Shown piece after piece: positions 20,883 to 30,702 of a DNA stretch of 64,000 bases (its first letter is position 1; every line of letters begins with the position of its first letter). The stretch is from Planktothricoides sp. SR001 (GTDB lineage Bacteria; Cyanobacteriota; Cyanobacteriia; Cyanobacteriales; Laspinemataceae), in contig NZ_LIUQ01000004.1 in the NCBI RefSeq assembly GCF_001276715.1, positions 157,657-221,656 on the forward strand. The letters run 5' to 3'. A program made the position numbers and the translations under genes. The notes beneath the pieces were generated by a model that saw nothing but the letters and a program-made list of their open reading frames with translations, was not told the DNA's origin and ran no database searches.

Positions 20883-21083
20883 TTAATTGCGATCGCACAT
20901 AAAGTCAGGAGTAAAGCGATCGAGATTATCCCACCAGTCCGAGCCAATATTTTTGCTGGTTGTTGTCGGTGGTTCTGGTTGTGGGCGACGTTGAATAAAA
21001 CAGATAAAGTCTAAGGCTTCTTTCATCAGTTCTTCGGGAAGGGTTTCCAGTTCTTGAATCAGTTGATCTTTAGTAGTCATCAT
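20883..21083 (-). CDS. Small DUF2281/VapB-like protein
   Basis: The 66-residue sequence begins TTKDQLIQELETLPEELMKEALDFICFI, the pattern of small cyanobacterial proteins usually annotated as DUF2281 or antitoxin components. The tail (SDWWDNLDRFTPDFMCDR) is acidic. No toxin gene is adjacent, so it is an orphan. The start could be the first or second Met. Confidence 0.65.
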   Translation of the reverse strand: MMTTKDQLIQELETLPEELMKEALDFICFIQRRPQPEPPTTTSKNIGSDWWDNLDRFTPDFMCDRN

Positions 21084-21288
21084 GGCAAGGGATAGTTAAA
21101 GGAATCATTTGTTAATTATTTTAACCGGCACCCCCGCACAAGAAGCGCCTCTTACCCTGACCCCTGAGCCTGTGGAATGGCCGAAAGGCCAGCACCCCCG
21201 CACAAGAAGCTCCTCTGCATCATTTAGGCGATCGCGAAAAATTTTGTGCAATAATCAAAAATCTATATCAATTCATCACTTTATATCT

Positions 21289-22245
21289 ATGGAAGCAAAA
21301 GTCAAGCCAGACTGGGCTGGTGAAGATTTACTCTCTCGGTTTGTCAATCTCCTGATTCAAATTAAACCCATTTACGGTCTGATGAAACAGCAAGCCAGAC
21401 AGGTACTCATTAAAACAGCGGAGAAAAAGGGTATTCCCTGGCGAGAAAATTGCCAAAAGCTAGATAACTCAGAGACTAAGGCACTTTTAGAGCAAATCAC
21501 CAATCCAGAGATTAGCTATCCCGACTATTACCAGGTGCCATTTCATGCTTACGATCGAGGCAACCTCTGCTGGCAAGCGGCTTTTGAGGCGACTTCCGCT
21601 ACCCAGTCAATGGCTTTGCGAGTTTGGCCAGAAGAAAATATCTCTTGGCAAACAGCCCAAGAACGATTACGCTCTAGTTTCCACCAGGTTTTGGGACAAT
21701 ATAGCCCCAACCATGTCCAAGATGTCTTAGATATTGGTTGTTCCGTTGGAATGTCTACTTTGCCCCTGCACCGTTATTTTTGCCAACAACAAAACCAGAA
21801 AATTAGAACAGTGGGGTTAGATTTATCTCCTTATATGTTGTCCGTGGCAAAAATCCAGGATTCTCAGGGAGAAATTGCCGAATGGATACATGGTCTAGCG
21901 GAAAAAACCCCGTTTGGCGATAATTCCTTTGATGTGGTGACACTCCAATTTGTTTTGCATGAACTGCCCGGTCATGCGACTGAGGAAATTTTCCGGGAAG
22001 TATTGCGAATTTTGCGACCGGGTGGCTGTTTGGGCATTGTCGATAATAATCCGCGATCGCCAGTCATTCAAAACTTACCTCCAGCCCTATTTGTCTTGAT
22101 GAAAAGCACCGAACCTTGGAGTGATGACTATTACACCTTTGATGTAGAAGCTGCCCTGCAAAAAGTCGGCTTTGACTACAAAACCACCGTCGCCACGGAT
22201 CCACGTCATCGCACCATCATTGGCATCAAGCCAATGAGCCCATAG
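21289..22245 (+). CDS. Class I SAM-dependent methyltransferase
   Basis: The 318-residue protein has the Rossmann-fold methyltransferase motif I VLDIGCSVGMSTLPLHRYF near residues 146-164. An acidic end of strand 2 (TVGLDLSPYML) follows, with motif post-I FDVVTLQFVLHEL and a GGCLGIVDNN motif. The N-terminal 140 residues are specific to this subfamily and include repeated Trp-Arg patches. The substrate is unknown. I chose MEAKVKPDW at 21289; upstream codons would read through CACCCCCGCACAAGAAGC repeat sequence. The gene stands alone upstream of the EF-G gene. Confidence 0.88.
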   Translation: MEAKVKPDWAGEDLLSRFVNLLIQIKPIYGLMKQQARQVLIKTAEKKGIPWRENCQKLDNSETKALLEQITNPEISYPDYYQVPFHAYDRGNLCWQAAFEATSATQSMALRVWPEENISWQTAQERLRSSFHQVLGQYSPNHVQDVLDIGCSVGMSTLPLHRYFCQQQNQKIRTVGLDLSPYMLSVAKIQDSQGEIAEWIHGLAEKTPFGDNSFDVVTLQFVLHELPGHATEEIFREVLRILRPGGCLGIVDNNPRSPVIQNLPPALFVLMKSTEPWSDDYYTFDVEAALQKVGFDYKTTVATDPRHRTIIGIKPMSP

Positions 22246-22450
22246 GGGCTTTTGCCGCAGGGGAGCGGAGGAGCGGAGGGGATGAGGTTCGGGAGAAGCT
22301 TTTGGTGATGAGGAGCTTTTGGTGATGTAGGGGCGCAATGCTTGCGCCCCAGCCCCCCAGCCCCCCAGCACCAGAAGCTCCCCCACTCCCCCGCACCAGA
22401 AGCTCCCCCGCACCAGAAGCTCCCCCCGCTCCCCCCGCTCCCCCACATCA
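22246..22450. repeat. CACCAGAAGCTCC direct-repeat cluster
   Basis: GC-rich direct repeats (CACCAGAAGCTCCCCC, GCCCCCCA, GCTCCCCC) occupy about 22355-22445. The same CACCAGAAGCTCC unit occurs at the mutS 3' end (16748) and in variant form near 21130 and 21200. No gene is visible. Confidence 0.75.
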
Positions 22451-22584
22451 TTGAGTCGGTGATAAAATAAAATATCTTTAGGAGATGCAGAAATTTTGAT
22501 ACAATAATTTATAATTGTTTAATAATTGATATGAAAATCTTTAGAAGAATTGTCACCTCTAAAGTATTTTCTATGAATTCCTAT

Positions 22585-22651
22585 CAGTGCTGGTGACAAC
22601 AGCCACACTGATCGTCTCTGAAGCCCACTTGAGAGATAACCCTTATGGGTT
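22585..22651 (+). promoter_or_regulatory. Three-hairpin leader upstream of fusA
   Basis: Three stem-loops follow in close succession. The first is at 22585-22610 (CAGTG/CACTG with inner CTG/CAG), the second at 22616-22635 (eight-base stem CTCTGAAG/CTTGAGAG with one G-G mismatch), and the third at 22638-22651 (AACCC-TTAT-GGGTT). The last ends 19 bases before the ATG at 22671. I do not recognise a known riboswitch. The compactness suggests a structured 5' untranslated region that could regulate translation or attenuation. Confidence 0.4.
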
Positions 22652-22670
22652 GTAACACCTAGTTTAAATT

Positions 22671-24764
22671 ATGAAGAAAGACCTCGCTCGTTACCGAAAT
22701 ATCGGCATTTTTGCCCACGTTGATGCTGGCAAGACCACGACAACTGAACGCATCCTGAAACTCACTGGAAAAATTCACAAAATTGGTGAGGTGCATGAAG
22801 GTGCTGCTACCACAGACTTTATGGAACAGGAGCAAGAGCGGGGAATTACCATTCAGTCTGCTGCCACCAGTTGCTTCTGGAAGGATCATCAACTGAATGT
22901 TATTGATACTCCAGGTCACGTTGATTTCACCATTGAAGTGTATCGCTCGCTGAAAGTGCTTGATGGTGGGATTGGTGTGTTCTGCGGCTCTGGTGGTGTG
23001 GAACCTCAGTCCGAAACGAACTGGCGCTATGCTAATGATTCTAAAGTTGCTCGGATTATTTATGTCAATAAGCTAGATCGTACCGGGGCTGACTTCTTCA
23101 ATGTAGTCAAACAGGTTAAAGATATTCTGAAGGCTACACCGTTAGTGATGGTACTCCCCATTGGTGTTGAAACTGAATTTAAAGGGGTTGTGGATCTGCT
23201 GACTCGGAAAGCTTGGATTTGGGATGATTCTGGCGATCCGATGAACTACACCATCGAAGATGTGCCAGCGGATATGGTGGATGATGTGGAAGCTTACCGC
23301 GAACAGTTGATTGAAAAAGCGGTTGAGCAAGACGATGCCCTGATGGAAAAATATCTCGAAGGAGAAGAATTATCCATCGAAGAAATTAAGTCATGTATCC
23401 GTAAAGGCACTCACGACATGGCCTTTTTCCCCACCTATTGCGGCTCTTCTTTTAAAAATAAAGGGGTGCAGTTGGTGCTCGATGCTGTGGTTGACTATTT
23501 GCCTGCTCCCAATGAAGTGAAGCCACAACCAGAAATGGATTTGGAAGGTCACGAAACCGGAAAATTCGCGATCGTCGATCCAGACAAACCATTGCGGGCT
23601 TTGGCTTTCAAAATCATGGACGATCGCTATGGCGCCTTAACCTTTACTCGGATCTATTCCGGTACGTTAAGCAAGGGCATGACTGTGCTGAATACTGCCA
23701 CCGGCAAGACTGAGCGGATCGGACGGTTGGTGGAAATGCACGCCAATGACCGCGAAGAAATTGAATCAGCCCAAGCTGGGGATATTGTGGCGATCGTCGG
23801 CATGAAGAATGTGCAGACAGGTCATACCCTTTGCGATCCCAAAGATCCCGCTACCTTAGAACCAATGGTTTTCCCTGATCCGGTGATCTCCATCGCCGTT
23901 AAACCCAAGCAAAAAGGTGGGGATGAAAAAATGATCGCGGCACTGACCAGACTGGTGCAAGAAGACCCCTCATTCCATGTGGAAACGGATCAAGACAGCG
24001 GTGAAACCATTATTAAAGGAATGGGAGAACTGCACCTGGATATTAAGGTTGATATCCTGAAGCGGACTTATGGGGTTGAGGTGGAAGTTGGTAAGCCTCA
24101 AGTGGCTTATCGTGAATCCATTACTAAGATGATTCAAGATAGCTACACCCACAAGAAACAGTCCGGCGGTTCCGGTCAGTTCGGCAGAATTGATTATGTG
24201 ATTGAACCGGGTGAACCGGGCAGCGGCTTCCAGTTTGAGTCCAAAGTCACAGGTGGCAGTGTTCCCAGAGAATATTGGCCTGCTGTGGAAAAAGGATTTA
24301 AACAAAGCATTGATAAAGGTGTCTTGGCTGGGTTCCCCTGTGTGGATCTCAAAGTCAGTTTGACTGATGGTGGATATCACCCAGTTGACTCCTCGGCGAT
24401 CGCCTTTGAAATTGCGGCGAAAGCTGGCTATCGTCAATCGATTCCCAAAGCAGGCCCACAGTTGCTTGAGCCCATTATGAATGTGGACGTATTTACTCCC
24501 GAAGATAATATGGGCGACGTGATTGGGGATTTGAACCGGCGTCGGGGCATCATTAAGTCTCAGACTAAATCCCTCATGGGTGTTCGCGTCAAAGCGGATA
24601 TTCCTTTGAGTGAAATGTTTGGTTATATCGGGGACTTACGGACGATGACTTCCGGTCGCGGTCAGTTCTCGATGGAATTTTCTCACTATGCTCCTTGTCC
24701 TAATAATATTGCGGAGCAAGTGATTAAGGAAACTAAAGAACGCGAACTGGCTATGGCCAAGTAG
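22671..24764 (+). CDS. fusA: Elongation factor G, secondary (non-str-operon) type
   Basis: EF-G is the translational GTPase that moves tRNA and mRNA through the ribosome. The 697-residue chain has G1 AHVDAGKTT (15-23), switch region [13 protein letters not shown]3 DTPGHVDF and G4 NKLD, followed by domains II-V with the domain IV segment [18 protein letters not shown]. No rpsL, rpsG or tuf gene is nearby, and the G4 neighbourhood ([20 protein letters not shown]) resembles the second cyanobacterial EF-G paralogue rather than the one in the ribosomal operon. It has its own structured leader and terminator. Whether it works in elongation, recycling or stress cannot be decided from sequence. Confidence 0.93.
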   Translation: MKKDLARYRNIGIFAHVDAGKTTTTERILKLTGKIHKIGEVHEGAATTDFMEQEQERGITIQSAATSCFWKDHQLNVIDTPGHVDFTIEVYRSLKVLDGGIGVFCGSGGVEPQSETNWRYANDSKVARIIYVNKLDRTGADFFNVVKQVKDILKATPLVMVLPIGVETEFKGVVDLLTRKAWIWDDSGDPMNYTIEDVPADMVDDVEAYREQLIEKAVEQDDALMEKYLEGEELSIEEIKSCIRKGTHDMAFFPTYCGSSFKNKGVQLVLDAVVDYLPAPNEVKPQPEMDLEGHETGKFAIVDPDKPLRALAFKIMDDRYGALTFTRIYSGTLSKGMTVLNTATGKTERIGRLVEMHANDREEIESAQAGDIVAIVGMKNVQTGHTLCDPKDPATLEPMVFPDPVISIAVKPKQKGGDEKMIAALTRLVQEDPSFHVETDQDSGETIIKGMGELHLDIKVDILKRTYGVEVEVGKPQVAYRESITKMIQDSYTHKKQSGGSGQFGRIDYVIEPGEPGSGFQFESKVTGGSVPREYWPAVEKGFKQSIDKGVLAGFPCVDLKVSLTDGGYHPVDSSAIAFEIAAKAGYRQSIPKAGPQLLEPIMNVDVFTPEDNMGDVIGDLNRRRGIIKSQTKSLMGVRVKADIPLSEMFGYIGDLRTMTSGRGQFSMEFSHYAPCPNNIAEQVIKETKERELAMAK

Positions 24765-24785
24765 CAATTAGTTTTCGCCTAAGAA

Positions 24786-24817
24786 AAGACACGGGCTTTC
24801 GCCGTGTCTTTTTTTTG
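24786..24817 (+). terminator. Intrinsic terminator of fusA
   Basis: AAGACACGG and CCGTGTCTT form a 9-base stem around a GCTTTCG loop, followed directly by a run of eight Ts. It starts 21 bases after the fusA stop codon. Confidence 0.92.
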
Positions 24818-25215
24818 TTTTAGAATCCCGCGTCGAACTAAATAAAAATCGACGAAAACAAAAGAATAAAAGACACAGAAACCCAGAAAACCAAAACTCC
24901 GCGATCGCGATCGCCTTTCACAGGTGACGCGGATCATCCCCACCCGCGCTCAAATTGTTAATCTAGAAGGTGAGCAAAAATACTTAACTAAATCATCCCT
25001 GCTTCAGCGATATGAAATATCACATCACTGAGACAGGGATAGAGCAGAGATAGGAATAATTTCTACCAAATTTAGCCCAAAAAATTCGGCAAATTGCTGG
25101 ACTAATGATGATATCTAGTGGTTTTATGATTTGGGCTTTTTTGTTGGATAGATAGTTAGATATATAAGTTATTATGGCCGATTTATTTGTCAATATGGCC
25201 AGAAAGGAAGTTTGT
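24818..25215. other. Intergenic spacer
   Basis: About 400 bases with no supported gene and no repeat family apart from a tandem HIP1-like GCGATCGCGATCGC at 24901-24914. The right end contains the promoter region of the gene at 25216, with no clear -35/-10 pair. Confidence 0.4.
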
Positions 25216-26283
25216 ATGAAACGATATGTGCTGCGAGGATTAAAGGCGATCGCGCAACTGTTAGGTTATAGCTATTGTGGCTTGCTGATTGCCTATTTTA
25301 TCCTGAGAGGTTTATTTTGGGATCGCCTTTGGATTGTCGCTTTCCTGAGTAGCTTAATTCCTTGGCTATTCTTGCCCATATTCCTCCTGCCATTAGTGGG
25401 ATTTATCCCCCGCAAACAAAAATGGTTTTCTATTGGCTCATCCATTGCTTGCCTAATATTAATTGGTTGGCTGCATCATCATTATTTTTCCCCAGAATCA
25501 GCCCAATTCAAGTCAAATAGCTATGATGCACTGAGGATTAAAGTTTTATCCCTCAACGCCACTTGGTATCATACCACAAAAGAGGCTTTAGGTGAATTAA
25601 TTTACCGGGAAATACCTGATATTATTTGTTTACAAGAAACCGTTTCCGAAAATACTAAAAAATTATTTCCCTATATCCAATCATCCTATCCCTATAATTT
25701 TTTTTCACCTCACTTAGCGATATTTAGTCGCTATCCTATTGAGACTAAAGAAAAAATTAACTTAGCTAATCATAAAGAATTTCAGCAACGGGTGATTTTG
25801 AACATAAACCAACAACCTGTGGTGTTATATAATATGCAAACCACCGCCCCTTGGATTCGTCCTCAGAAGATTTGGCCGGGGCTGAATATTCCGGTTTATC
25901 AATATGGCGATCGCACCGCCCAAATCCAAGATTTTATCCAACGCATCGAAACAGAAACTCTGCCGGTAATTGCAGCCGGAGACTTTAATTTTACCGACCA
26001 ATCTCAAGACTATTCCTTAGTAGCCAGCGGACTGAAAGATGCTTTTAACATCTCTGGTTTTAGCTTTGGATTTACCTGGCCGCACGGTTGGCCATTAAGT
26101 GATTTAATTAAAGTCACCAACTGGAAATTAACGGTTCCTTTATTCCGCATAGATTATATTTGGTATTCTCCCCATTGGCAATCTCATTCTAGCCATGTGT
26201 TAAAACCTGTGGGTTCAGAACATCTGCCCATTGCCACTAAGCTAACTTTACTCACTCCCAGAGAAATCTCGAAAAAATCATAA
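25216..26283 (+). CDS. Membrane-anchored endonuclease/exonuclease/phosphatase family protein
   Basis: I chose the ATG at 25216 (MKRYVLRG) because AGGAAG precedes it. Residues 8-85 hold about three hydrophobic segments (YCGLLIAYFILRGLF, then WLFLPIFLLPLVGFI, then SSIACLILIGWL), so the catalytic domain is tethered to a membrane. The C-terminal 250 residues carry the EEP metal-phosphoesterase motifs: LNATW, ICLQET (metal-binding Glu), AAGDFNF (Asp-Asn), the Asp of RIDYIWYS, and GSEHLPI (catalytic His). The fold acts on phosphodiesters of nucleic acids, inositol lipids or sphingomyelin; the substrate is not evident. The ADP-ribosylglycohydrolase gene starts 21 bases downstream, so they are probably cotranscribed. 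Confidence 0.88.
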   Translation: MKRYVLRGLKAIAQLLGYSYCGLLIAYFILRGLFWDRLWIVAFLSSLIPWLFLPIFLLPLVGFIPRKQKWFSIGSSIACLILIGWLHHHYFSPESAQFKSNSYDALRIKVLSLNATWYHTTKEALGELIYREIPDIICLQETVSENTKKLFPYIQSSYPYNFFSPHLAIFSRYPIETKEKINLANHKEFQQRVILNINQQPVVLYNMQTTAPWIRPQKIWPGLNIPVYQYGDRTAQIQDFIQRIETETLPVIAAGDFNFTDQSQDYSLVASGLKDAFNISGFSFGFTWPHGWPLSDLIKVTNWKLTVPLFRIDYIWYSPHWQSHSSHVLKPVGSEHLPIATKLTLLTPREISKKS

Positions 26284-26304
26284 ATAACCAAGTAACCAAA
26301 GACT

Positions 26305-28692
26305 ATGAACAATAAACGTGAAATATTAGATTACCTATTCCAAACGGGTCAAATTGACATTAAACGAAGCAAAATATTTCACCTAGATTTATCTCCCATG
26401 CCTCCATCTTTTTTTGACTTTGACCGAGTTGAAGGGATGATGTTAGGGTTGGCGATCGGCGATGCTTTGGGTGTGACCACAGAAGGAATGCTGCCCCGAT
26501 ATCGCCACACGATTTCCGGTTCCTTTCAACGCACCCAACAACAAATTGATAAGTCTCATCAGAGAAATATTCGGGACTATGCTAACCAACCCTTGCAGAA
26601 ACCAAATAATCATTATTGGGAAATTCGCGATTATTTGCCTAACAAATATGCGAATAATCAGTGTATTGGTATACCATCAGATGATACCCAAATGGCTTTC
26701 TGGACTTTGGAACAAGCGATCGCTGATGGGGGATTTAATCCAGAAAACCTCGCAGAACGATTTAACCAAAATCGCATCTTTGGCATCGGTTCTACGGTGA
26801 GAAAATTTCTGATTAATTACCAATGTCATCAACCTTGGTTTGAATGTGGGATTAAGTCCGCTGGCAATGGGGCTTTAATGCGGATTGCCCCGATGCTAAT
26901 TCCCCATTTAAAATTCGGTAAATCTGACCTTTGGGTGGATACGGCATTGTCAGCGATGTTAACTCACAATGACTCTGGATCCATTGCGGCTTGCTTATCG
27001 TTTATCTATATGCTTTGGCAGCTTTTAACGATGAAAACCCCGCCTAAACCTGAGTGGTGGTTGAATACTTATATAGAAATTGCTCGTGATTTGGAAATTG
27101 ACAGTAGTTATTGTTTCCGGGGCGGCGCTTTTCTGAATTATCAGGGGTCTATTTGGCAGTTCTTGGATGAACAAGTCCGCGAGGCTTATCGGCAAAATCT
27201 TTCGGTGATTGATGCTTGTAATCAATGGTATTCTGGGGCTTATCTCCTGGAAACTGTTCCCACGGTTATTTATATTTTAATGAAACATGGGGATAATCCA
27301 GAAGAAGCGATTGTGAGAGCGGTGAATGATACTGTTGATAATGATACGGTAGCGGCAATTGTTGGGGCAGCAGTTGGGGCTTTACACGGGAAAGATCGAC
27401 TGCCGCAACGGTGGATCGCTAATTTATCCGGTCGGACTAAAGAAAATGATGATGGGCGGGTCTTTGAGTTGTTAAAAATGGCGCGAAAAGTTTGGTGGGA
27501 TTCGACGATCCCAAATCCGTCGATGAATGTGTTAGTCAAGACGGCTCAACTTCTAGCAGCAAAACCCTCTAAATTATCAGAAAAAACCCCGGAAGTTCAG
27601 CCGCCATTATCCCAGGATTTAACGGCGAAAGCGCCGGAAAAAACTATCTCAGAATCAGCCCAAAATACCGAGGATGCGGCGTTAGGTTGTTTCCTCGGCG
27701 CGGTGGTTGGGGATGCTGCCGGTGGAGTGTTGGAATTTATCAATCGGTCAGCGACCCCAGAAGAAGTTGATCGGGCGATGAGAATGTGTGGCGGTGGTAT
27801 TTGGAACCTCACCCCAGGACAAGTTACAGATGATACGGAATTAGCGATTTGTTTAGCGCGGGCTTTGTGCCTTAGTCCGACTTTTGACCGAGAAAATATT
27901 GCCCGCAGTTATGCGAAATGGATCGAGTCTGAGCCCTTTGATATGGGTTTAACCACTTATCGGTCTTTGGGCTGTTTTGCTCAAAGTCCTACCTGGCGAG
28001 AAATTTGCCAAAAACAAGGTTATGCAGCGGGAATGAGTCAGGCAGCAGCTAAGTTTTGTATGGAGTCAAAAGCGAATGGCAGTTTGATGAGAATTGCCCC
28101 TTTGGGGATTTGGGGATATCGATTAGATGATGCAGAATTAGCCCAGTATGCTCAAGAAGATTGTCGGTTATCTCATCCTCATCCAACTTGTTGTGATGCG
28201 GTGGCTTGTTATACGATCGCGATCGCTTCTTTAATCCGCGAACCAGGCGATCGGCAAACTGCTTTTGAACGGGCAGAACGTTGGGCGATTTCTTATGCGA
28301 ATGCGGAGGTACGCGGTTGGTTAGAAAAAGCCCGTTTAAACTTGCCAGTTCTCTATTATCCTCAAGCGGGTTTTGTGAAAATTGCCTTTAGTCATGCTTT
28401 CCGACATTTAATTAAAGGCAGTAGTTTTGTGGAGGCGATCGCAGAAACCCTATTTGGTGGAGGAGATACGGATACAAATGCCTGTATTGTTGGCGGTTTA
28501 CTGGGGGCAGCTTGTGGGGCTGGTTCTATTCCTAAAACGGCGATCGCTCCGGTTTTAAATTGCGATACGGAACAAGGAATTCATCCTCGACCGGCGTTTG
28601 TTCATCCCCGTCAAGTTCCTGAATTGGTGACATATTTATTGCGCGATCGCGCATCCGCGCCGCTACGCGATCGCTCTACCACAATAAATTAA
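26305..28692 (+). CDS. Double-domain ADP-ribosylglycohydrolase
   Basis: ADP-ribosylglycohydrolases (DraG/ARH family) remove ADP-ribose from proteins or nucleic acids using two metal ions. This 795-residue protein carries two complete copies of the fold. Copy 1 (about residues 45-385) has MMLGLAIGDALG, SDDTQMAFW, NGALMRIAPM and DNDTVAAIVGAAVGALHG. Copy 2 (about residues 455-765) has GCFLGAVVGDAAGG, TDDTELAICLA, NGSLMRIAPLG and GGGDTDTNACIVGGLLGA. Acidic metal ligands are present in both copies. The linker near residues 415-450 is Pro/Lys/Ser rich. Most family members have a single domain, so the fusion is notable. It lies beside a STAND/Cdc48-like locus. Confidence 0.92.
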   Translation: MNNKREILDYLFQTGQIDIKRSKIFHLDLSPMPPSFFDFDRVEGMMLGLAIGDALGVTTEGMLPRYRHTISGSFQRTQQQIDKSHQRNIRDYANQPLQKPNNHYWEIRDYLPNKYANNQCIGIPSDDTQMAFWTLEQAIADGGFNPENLAERFNQNRIFGIGSTVRKFLINYQCHQPWFECGIKSAGNGALMRIAPMLIPHLKFGKSDLWVDTALSAMLTHNDSGSIAACLSFIYMLWQLLTMKTPPKPEWWLNTYIEIARDLEIDSSYCFRGGAFLNYQGSIWQFLDEQVREAYRQNLSVIDACNQWYSGAYLLETVPTVIYILMKHGDNPEEAIVRAVNDTVDNDTVAAIVGAAVGALHGKDRLPQRWIANLSGRTKENDDGRVFELLKMARKVWWDSTIPNPSMNVLVKTAQLLAAKPSKLSEKTPEVQPPLSQDLTAKAPEKTISESAQNTEDAALGCFLGAVVGDAAGGVLEFINRSATPEEVDRAMRMCGGGIWNLTPGQVTDDTELAICLARALCLSPTFDRENIARSYAKWIESEPFDMGLTTYRSLGCFAQSPTWREICQKQGYAAGMSQAAAKFCMESKANGSLMRIAPLGIWGYRLDDAELAQYAQEDCRLSHPHPTCCDAVACYTIAIASLIREPGDRQTAFERAERWAISYANAEVRGWLEKARLNLPVLYYPQAGFVKIAFSHAFRHLIKGSSFVEAIAETLFGGGDTDTNACIVGGLLGAACGAGSIPKTAIAPVLNCDTEQGIHPRPAFVHPRQVPELVTYLLRDRASAPLRDRSTTIN

Positions 28693-28879
28693 AAGAGAAT
28701 ATCCAATTTTTCATAAAAGCCGATCGCCCCTGGAATACCTGAGTCAGGAATAGGGGCGATCGCTCCTTATTTTCTCTTGAGGACTCTCTTGAAGACGATG
28801 TGGTATAGTATAATGGGTCTGGGTCTGAACTAAGATCGCCTTAATTACGAAATCATTAAATTATGATTTAGGCCAATCC

Positions 28880-29119
28880 ATGAAAAATACAACTACTTTT
28901 AAATAAATTGCTGCTGAAGTGCAATTGTTTAATGATATAGAACAAAAGGAAAAATTTATTTTTGTCGTTGGGGCTTTAGCCTCTCGATTAATTAGTCTTG
29001 ATAAAGCAGCAGAAATCATGGAGATGGAACCGGAAATATTATTGAATATTTTAGATATGATGGGCATAGATTTTTCTGATCTTACCCCTGAAGATATCGC
29101 GATGGAAAAAAATTGGTAA
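28880..29119 (+). pseudogene. Small antitoxin-like gene with an in-frame stop
   Basis: An ATG at 28880 opens a frame of eight codons (MKNTTTFK) that ends at TAA (28904-28906). The same frame then continues as IAAEVQLFNDIEQ and runs 66 more codons from a GTG at 28919 to 29119. The remaining part (SLDKAAEIMEMEPEILLNIL, then MGIDFSDLTPEDIAMEKNW) resembles small UPF0175-like antitoxins of cyanobacteria. No ribosome binding site precedes the GTG. Either a nonsense mutation has killed the gene or translation restarts at the GTG. It converges on the STAND gene at 29129, leaving only 9 bases. Confidence 0.6.
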
Positions 29120-29128
29120 ATAAACAGG

Positions 29129-30517
29129 TTAGCGTTGCTGACTACCTTCGCCGCAACTTCTCACATATTCCCGAAAAACGGGAGACAAATTAAACCGGAC
29201 TTTTTCCCCGGTAATTTTCCTGACTAAATACCGTTTTTGCAAAGATTGCAACCCCTGAATCAATTCCATTGAGGACAAATCTAAAGCTTGAATTAAATCT
29301 TCTCTGGTGACAGGTTGGTCAAATTTACTCAAGGCTAAAATAACTTGCTTTTCTATGGGGGATAATCGGTTGAATAATTGCGGCAAAGGCATATCCTGAG
29401 TAATCAATAAGTGATTTTCCCCTAAAAAATCTGCCACCTGACCATCAAAAATATTTTTAATTAAACCCACCACATTTTTTAAATAAACCGGATTTCCTTC
29501 ATATAACTTGATTAAGTTTAACCAACTTTCCTCATTTTTTAACCCTGTACCTTTCAGCAGTTCCACATCATTTAAACCGGATAAGTCTAAAGACTTAATC
29601 GGATATAATTCCCGATCCCAACATTCCATTTCGGCACATTGTTCTTGACTGATTAAAATCAGGGTGCTTTGATGTTCAATTTCGGTGATGAGTTTGAAAA
29701 AGTTTTGATAATCTTGATATTTAGGTTGATATTGTCCGGCAAATTCCCCCGGCAAAAAGATATTTTGCACGTCATCCAGGACAATTAAACATTTTTTCTC
29801 CGTGAGTAGATCCAGTAGTTGTTTTAGGCGATCGTCAATGGTTGATTTTGCTTCTACTTGGCAAACTTGCAATAAATCTTTAGTCAGTAATTCTAATGAT
29901 TTGGGGTATTTTAAGCTTTTCCAGATGATGATTTCAAAGTTAGATAAGGTGCGATCAATCAGCCGCTTCACGAGAGTGGTTTTGCCAATTCCACTAACTC
30001 CTAATACGGCAACTAAACGAGTCTTTTGATTAAATATCCAATCATCCAGGGTTTTCAGGTCAGAGTCTCTGCTATAAAAATTAATCACTTGCGGCGCTAG
30101 GGTTAAATCTAGAAGCGGGGATTTAGATTTAGGATTGCTATCACTTTCCTGGAGATGGTTTGTTGGACTGCCTTGATTTAATGTGGGTGGATTATACAAA
30201 TTATTATTACTGTTATTACTGTTATTACTCTCATAAATATTAGAATTATTGCATGAATTAATATATATTCTTTCTATCGTAGAAATAAAATTAGTTTTTT
30301 TTATATCTTCACCTAATGCTTTTGATAAAACTTGCCATAATTCAGACCCCACATCAGCGACATAATTTTTACTGACATGGCATTTTTCGGCGATTTGATC
30401 GTAACTTTGTCTATCCCATGTACCCTCAACAATAGCCTTTTGAACATGATCTAAATGCTTACTTGTTTGTTTTACTACTAGGCGATCGACCAATTGTAAC
30501 ACTTCGTTTACATCCAT
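29129..30517 (-). CDS. STAND ATPase with N-terminal vMAP-type HTH, divergent from the Cdc48-like operon
   Basis: This 462-residue protein is paralogous to the one at 2067-3437. Residues 1-85 form the HTH module (MDVNEVLQLVDRLVVKQTSK, then ELWQVLSKALGED). Residues 90-135 are an Asn/Ser-rich linker. The STAND NTPase has Walker A GVSGIGKT (173-180), Walker B LIVLDD (244-249) and a GNPV motif. A winged helix (LSPIEKQVILALSKFDQPVT) completes it, with no repeats or fused effector. Its start is separated from the Cdc48-like gene by a 255-base divergent promoter that contains six boxes of the kind also found before its paralogue. I infer an ATP-switch transcription regulator of the neighbouring operon and probably of itself. 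Confidence 0.87.
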   Translation of the reverse strand: MDVNEVLQLVDRLVVKQTSKHLDHVQKAIVEGTWDRQSYDQIAEKCHVSKNYVADVGSELWQVLSKALGEDIKKTNFISTIERIYINSCNNSNIYESNNSNNSNNNLYNPPTLNQGSPTNHLQESDSNPKSKSPLLDLTLAPQVINFYSRDSDLKTLDDWIFNQKTRLVAVLGVSGIGKTTLVKRLIDRTLSNFEIIIWKSLKYPKSLELLTKDLLQVCQVEAKSTIDDRLKQLLDLLTEKKCLIVLDDVQNIFLPGEFAGQYQPKYQDYQNFFKLITEIEHQSTLILISQEQCAEMECWDRELYPIKSLDLSGLNDVELLKGTGLKNEESWLNLIKLYEGNPVYLKNVVGLIKNIFDGQVADFLGENHLLITQDMPLPQLFNRLSPIEKQVILALSKFDQPVTREDLIQALDLSSMELIQGLQSLQKRYLVRKITGEKVRFNLSPVFREYVRSCGEGSQQR

Positions 30518-30546
30518 AAAACCTATACCGGATCGGAATTTCAGCC

Positions 30547-30652
30547 ATTATAGCGTATCTCGATCCTAACTTTTCCGATTTTTTCCGATTTTTTCCGATT
30601 TTTTGCTTAATATTTTGTTACAAAACTGCCGATTTTTTCCGATTTTTTCCGA
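30547..30652 (-). promoter_or_regulatory. Divergent promoter with 10-bp-period TCGGAAAAAA boxes
   Basis: On the minus strand, two groups of three TCGGAAAAAA-type boxes are seen. On the plus strand the CCGA cores start at 30575, 30585, 30595 and at 30629, 30639, 30649, exactly one DNA turn (10 bases) apart within each group. A minus-strand TATAAT (30552-30547) lies between the boxes and the STAND gene. The region is shared with the rightward operon starting at 30773. Regular helical spacing favours cooperative binding on one face of the DNA. Confidence 0.65.
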
Positions 30653-30702
30653 GAGACTAAATGCTTAAAGCTTTGGCATAGTAGTGACAGACAAAGCGGC
30701 AT

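Noticed and set aside
22671-24764. Primary EF-G of the ribosomal-protein str operon
   Set aside because: No rpsL, rpsG or tuf lies nearby, and the sequence around the G4 motif fits the second cyanobacterial EF-G paralogue.
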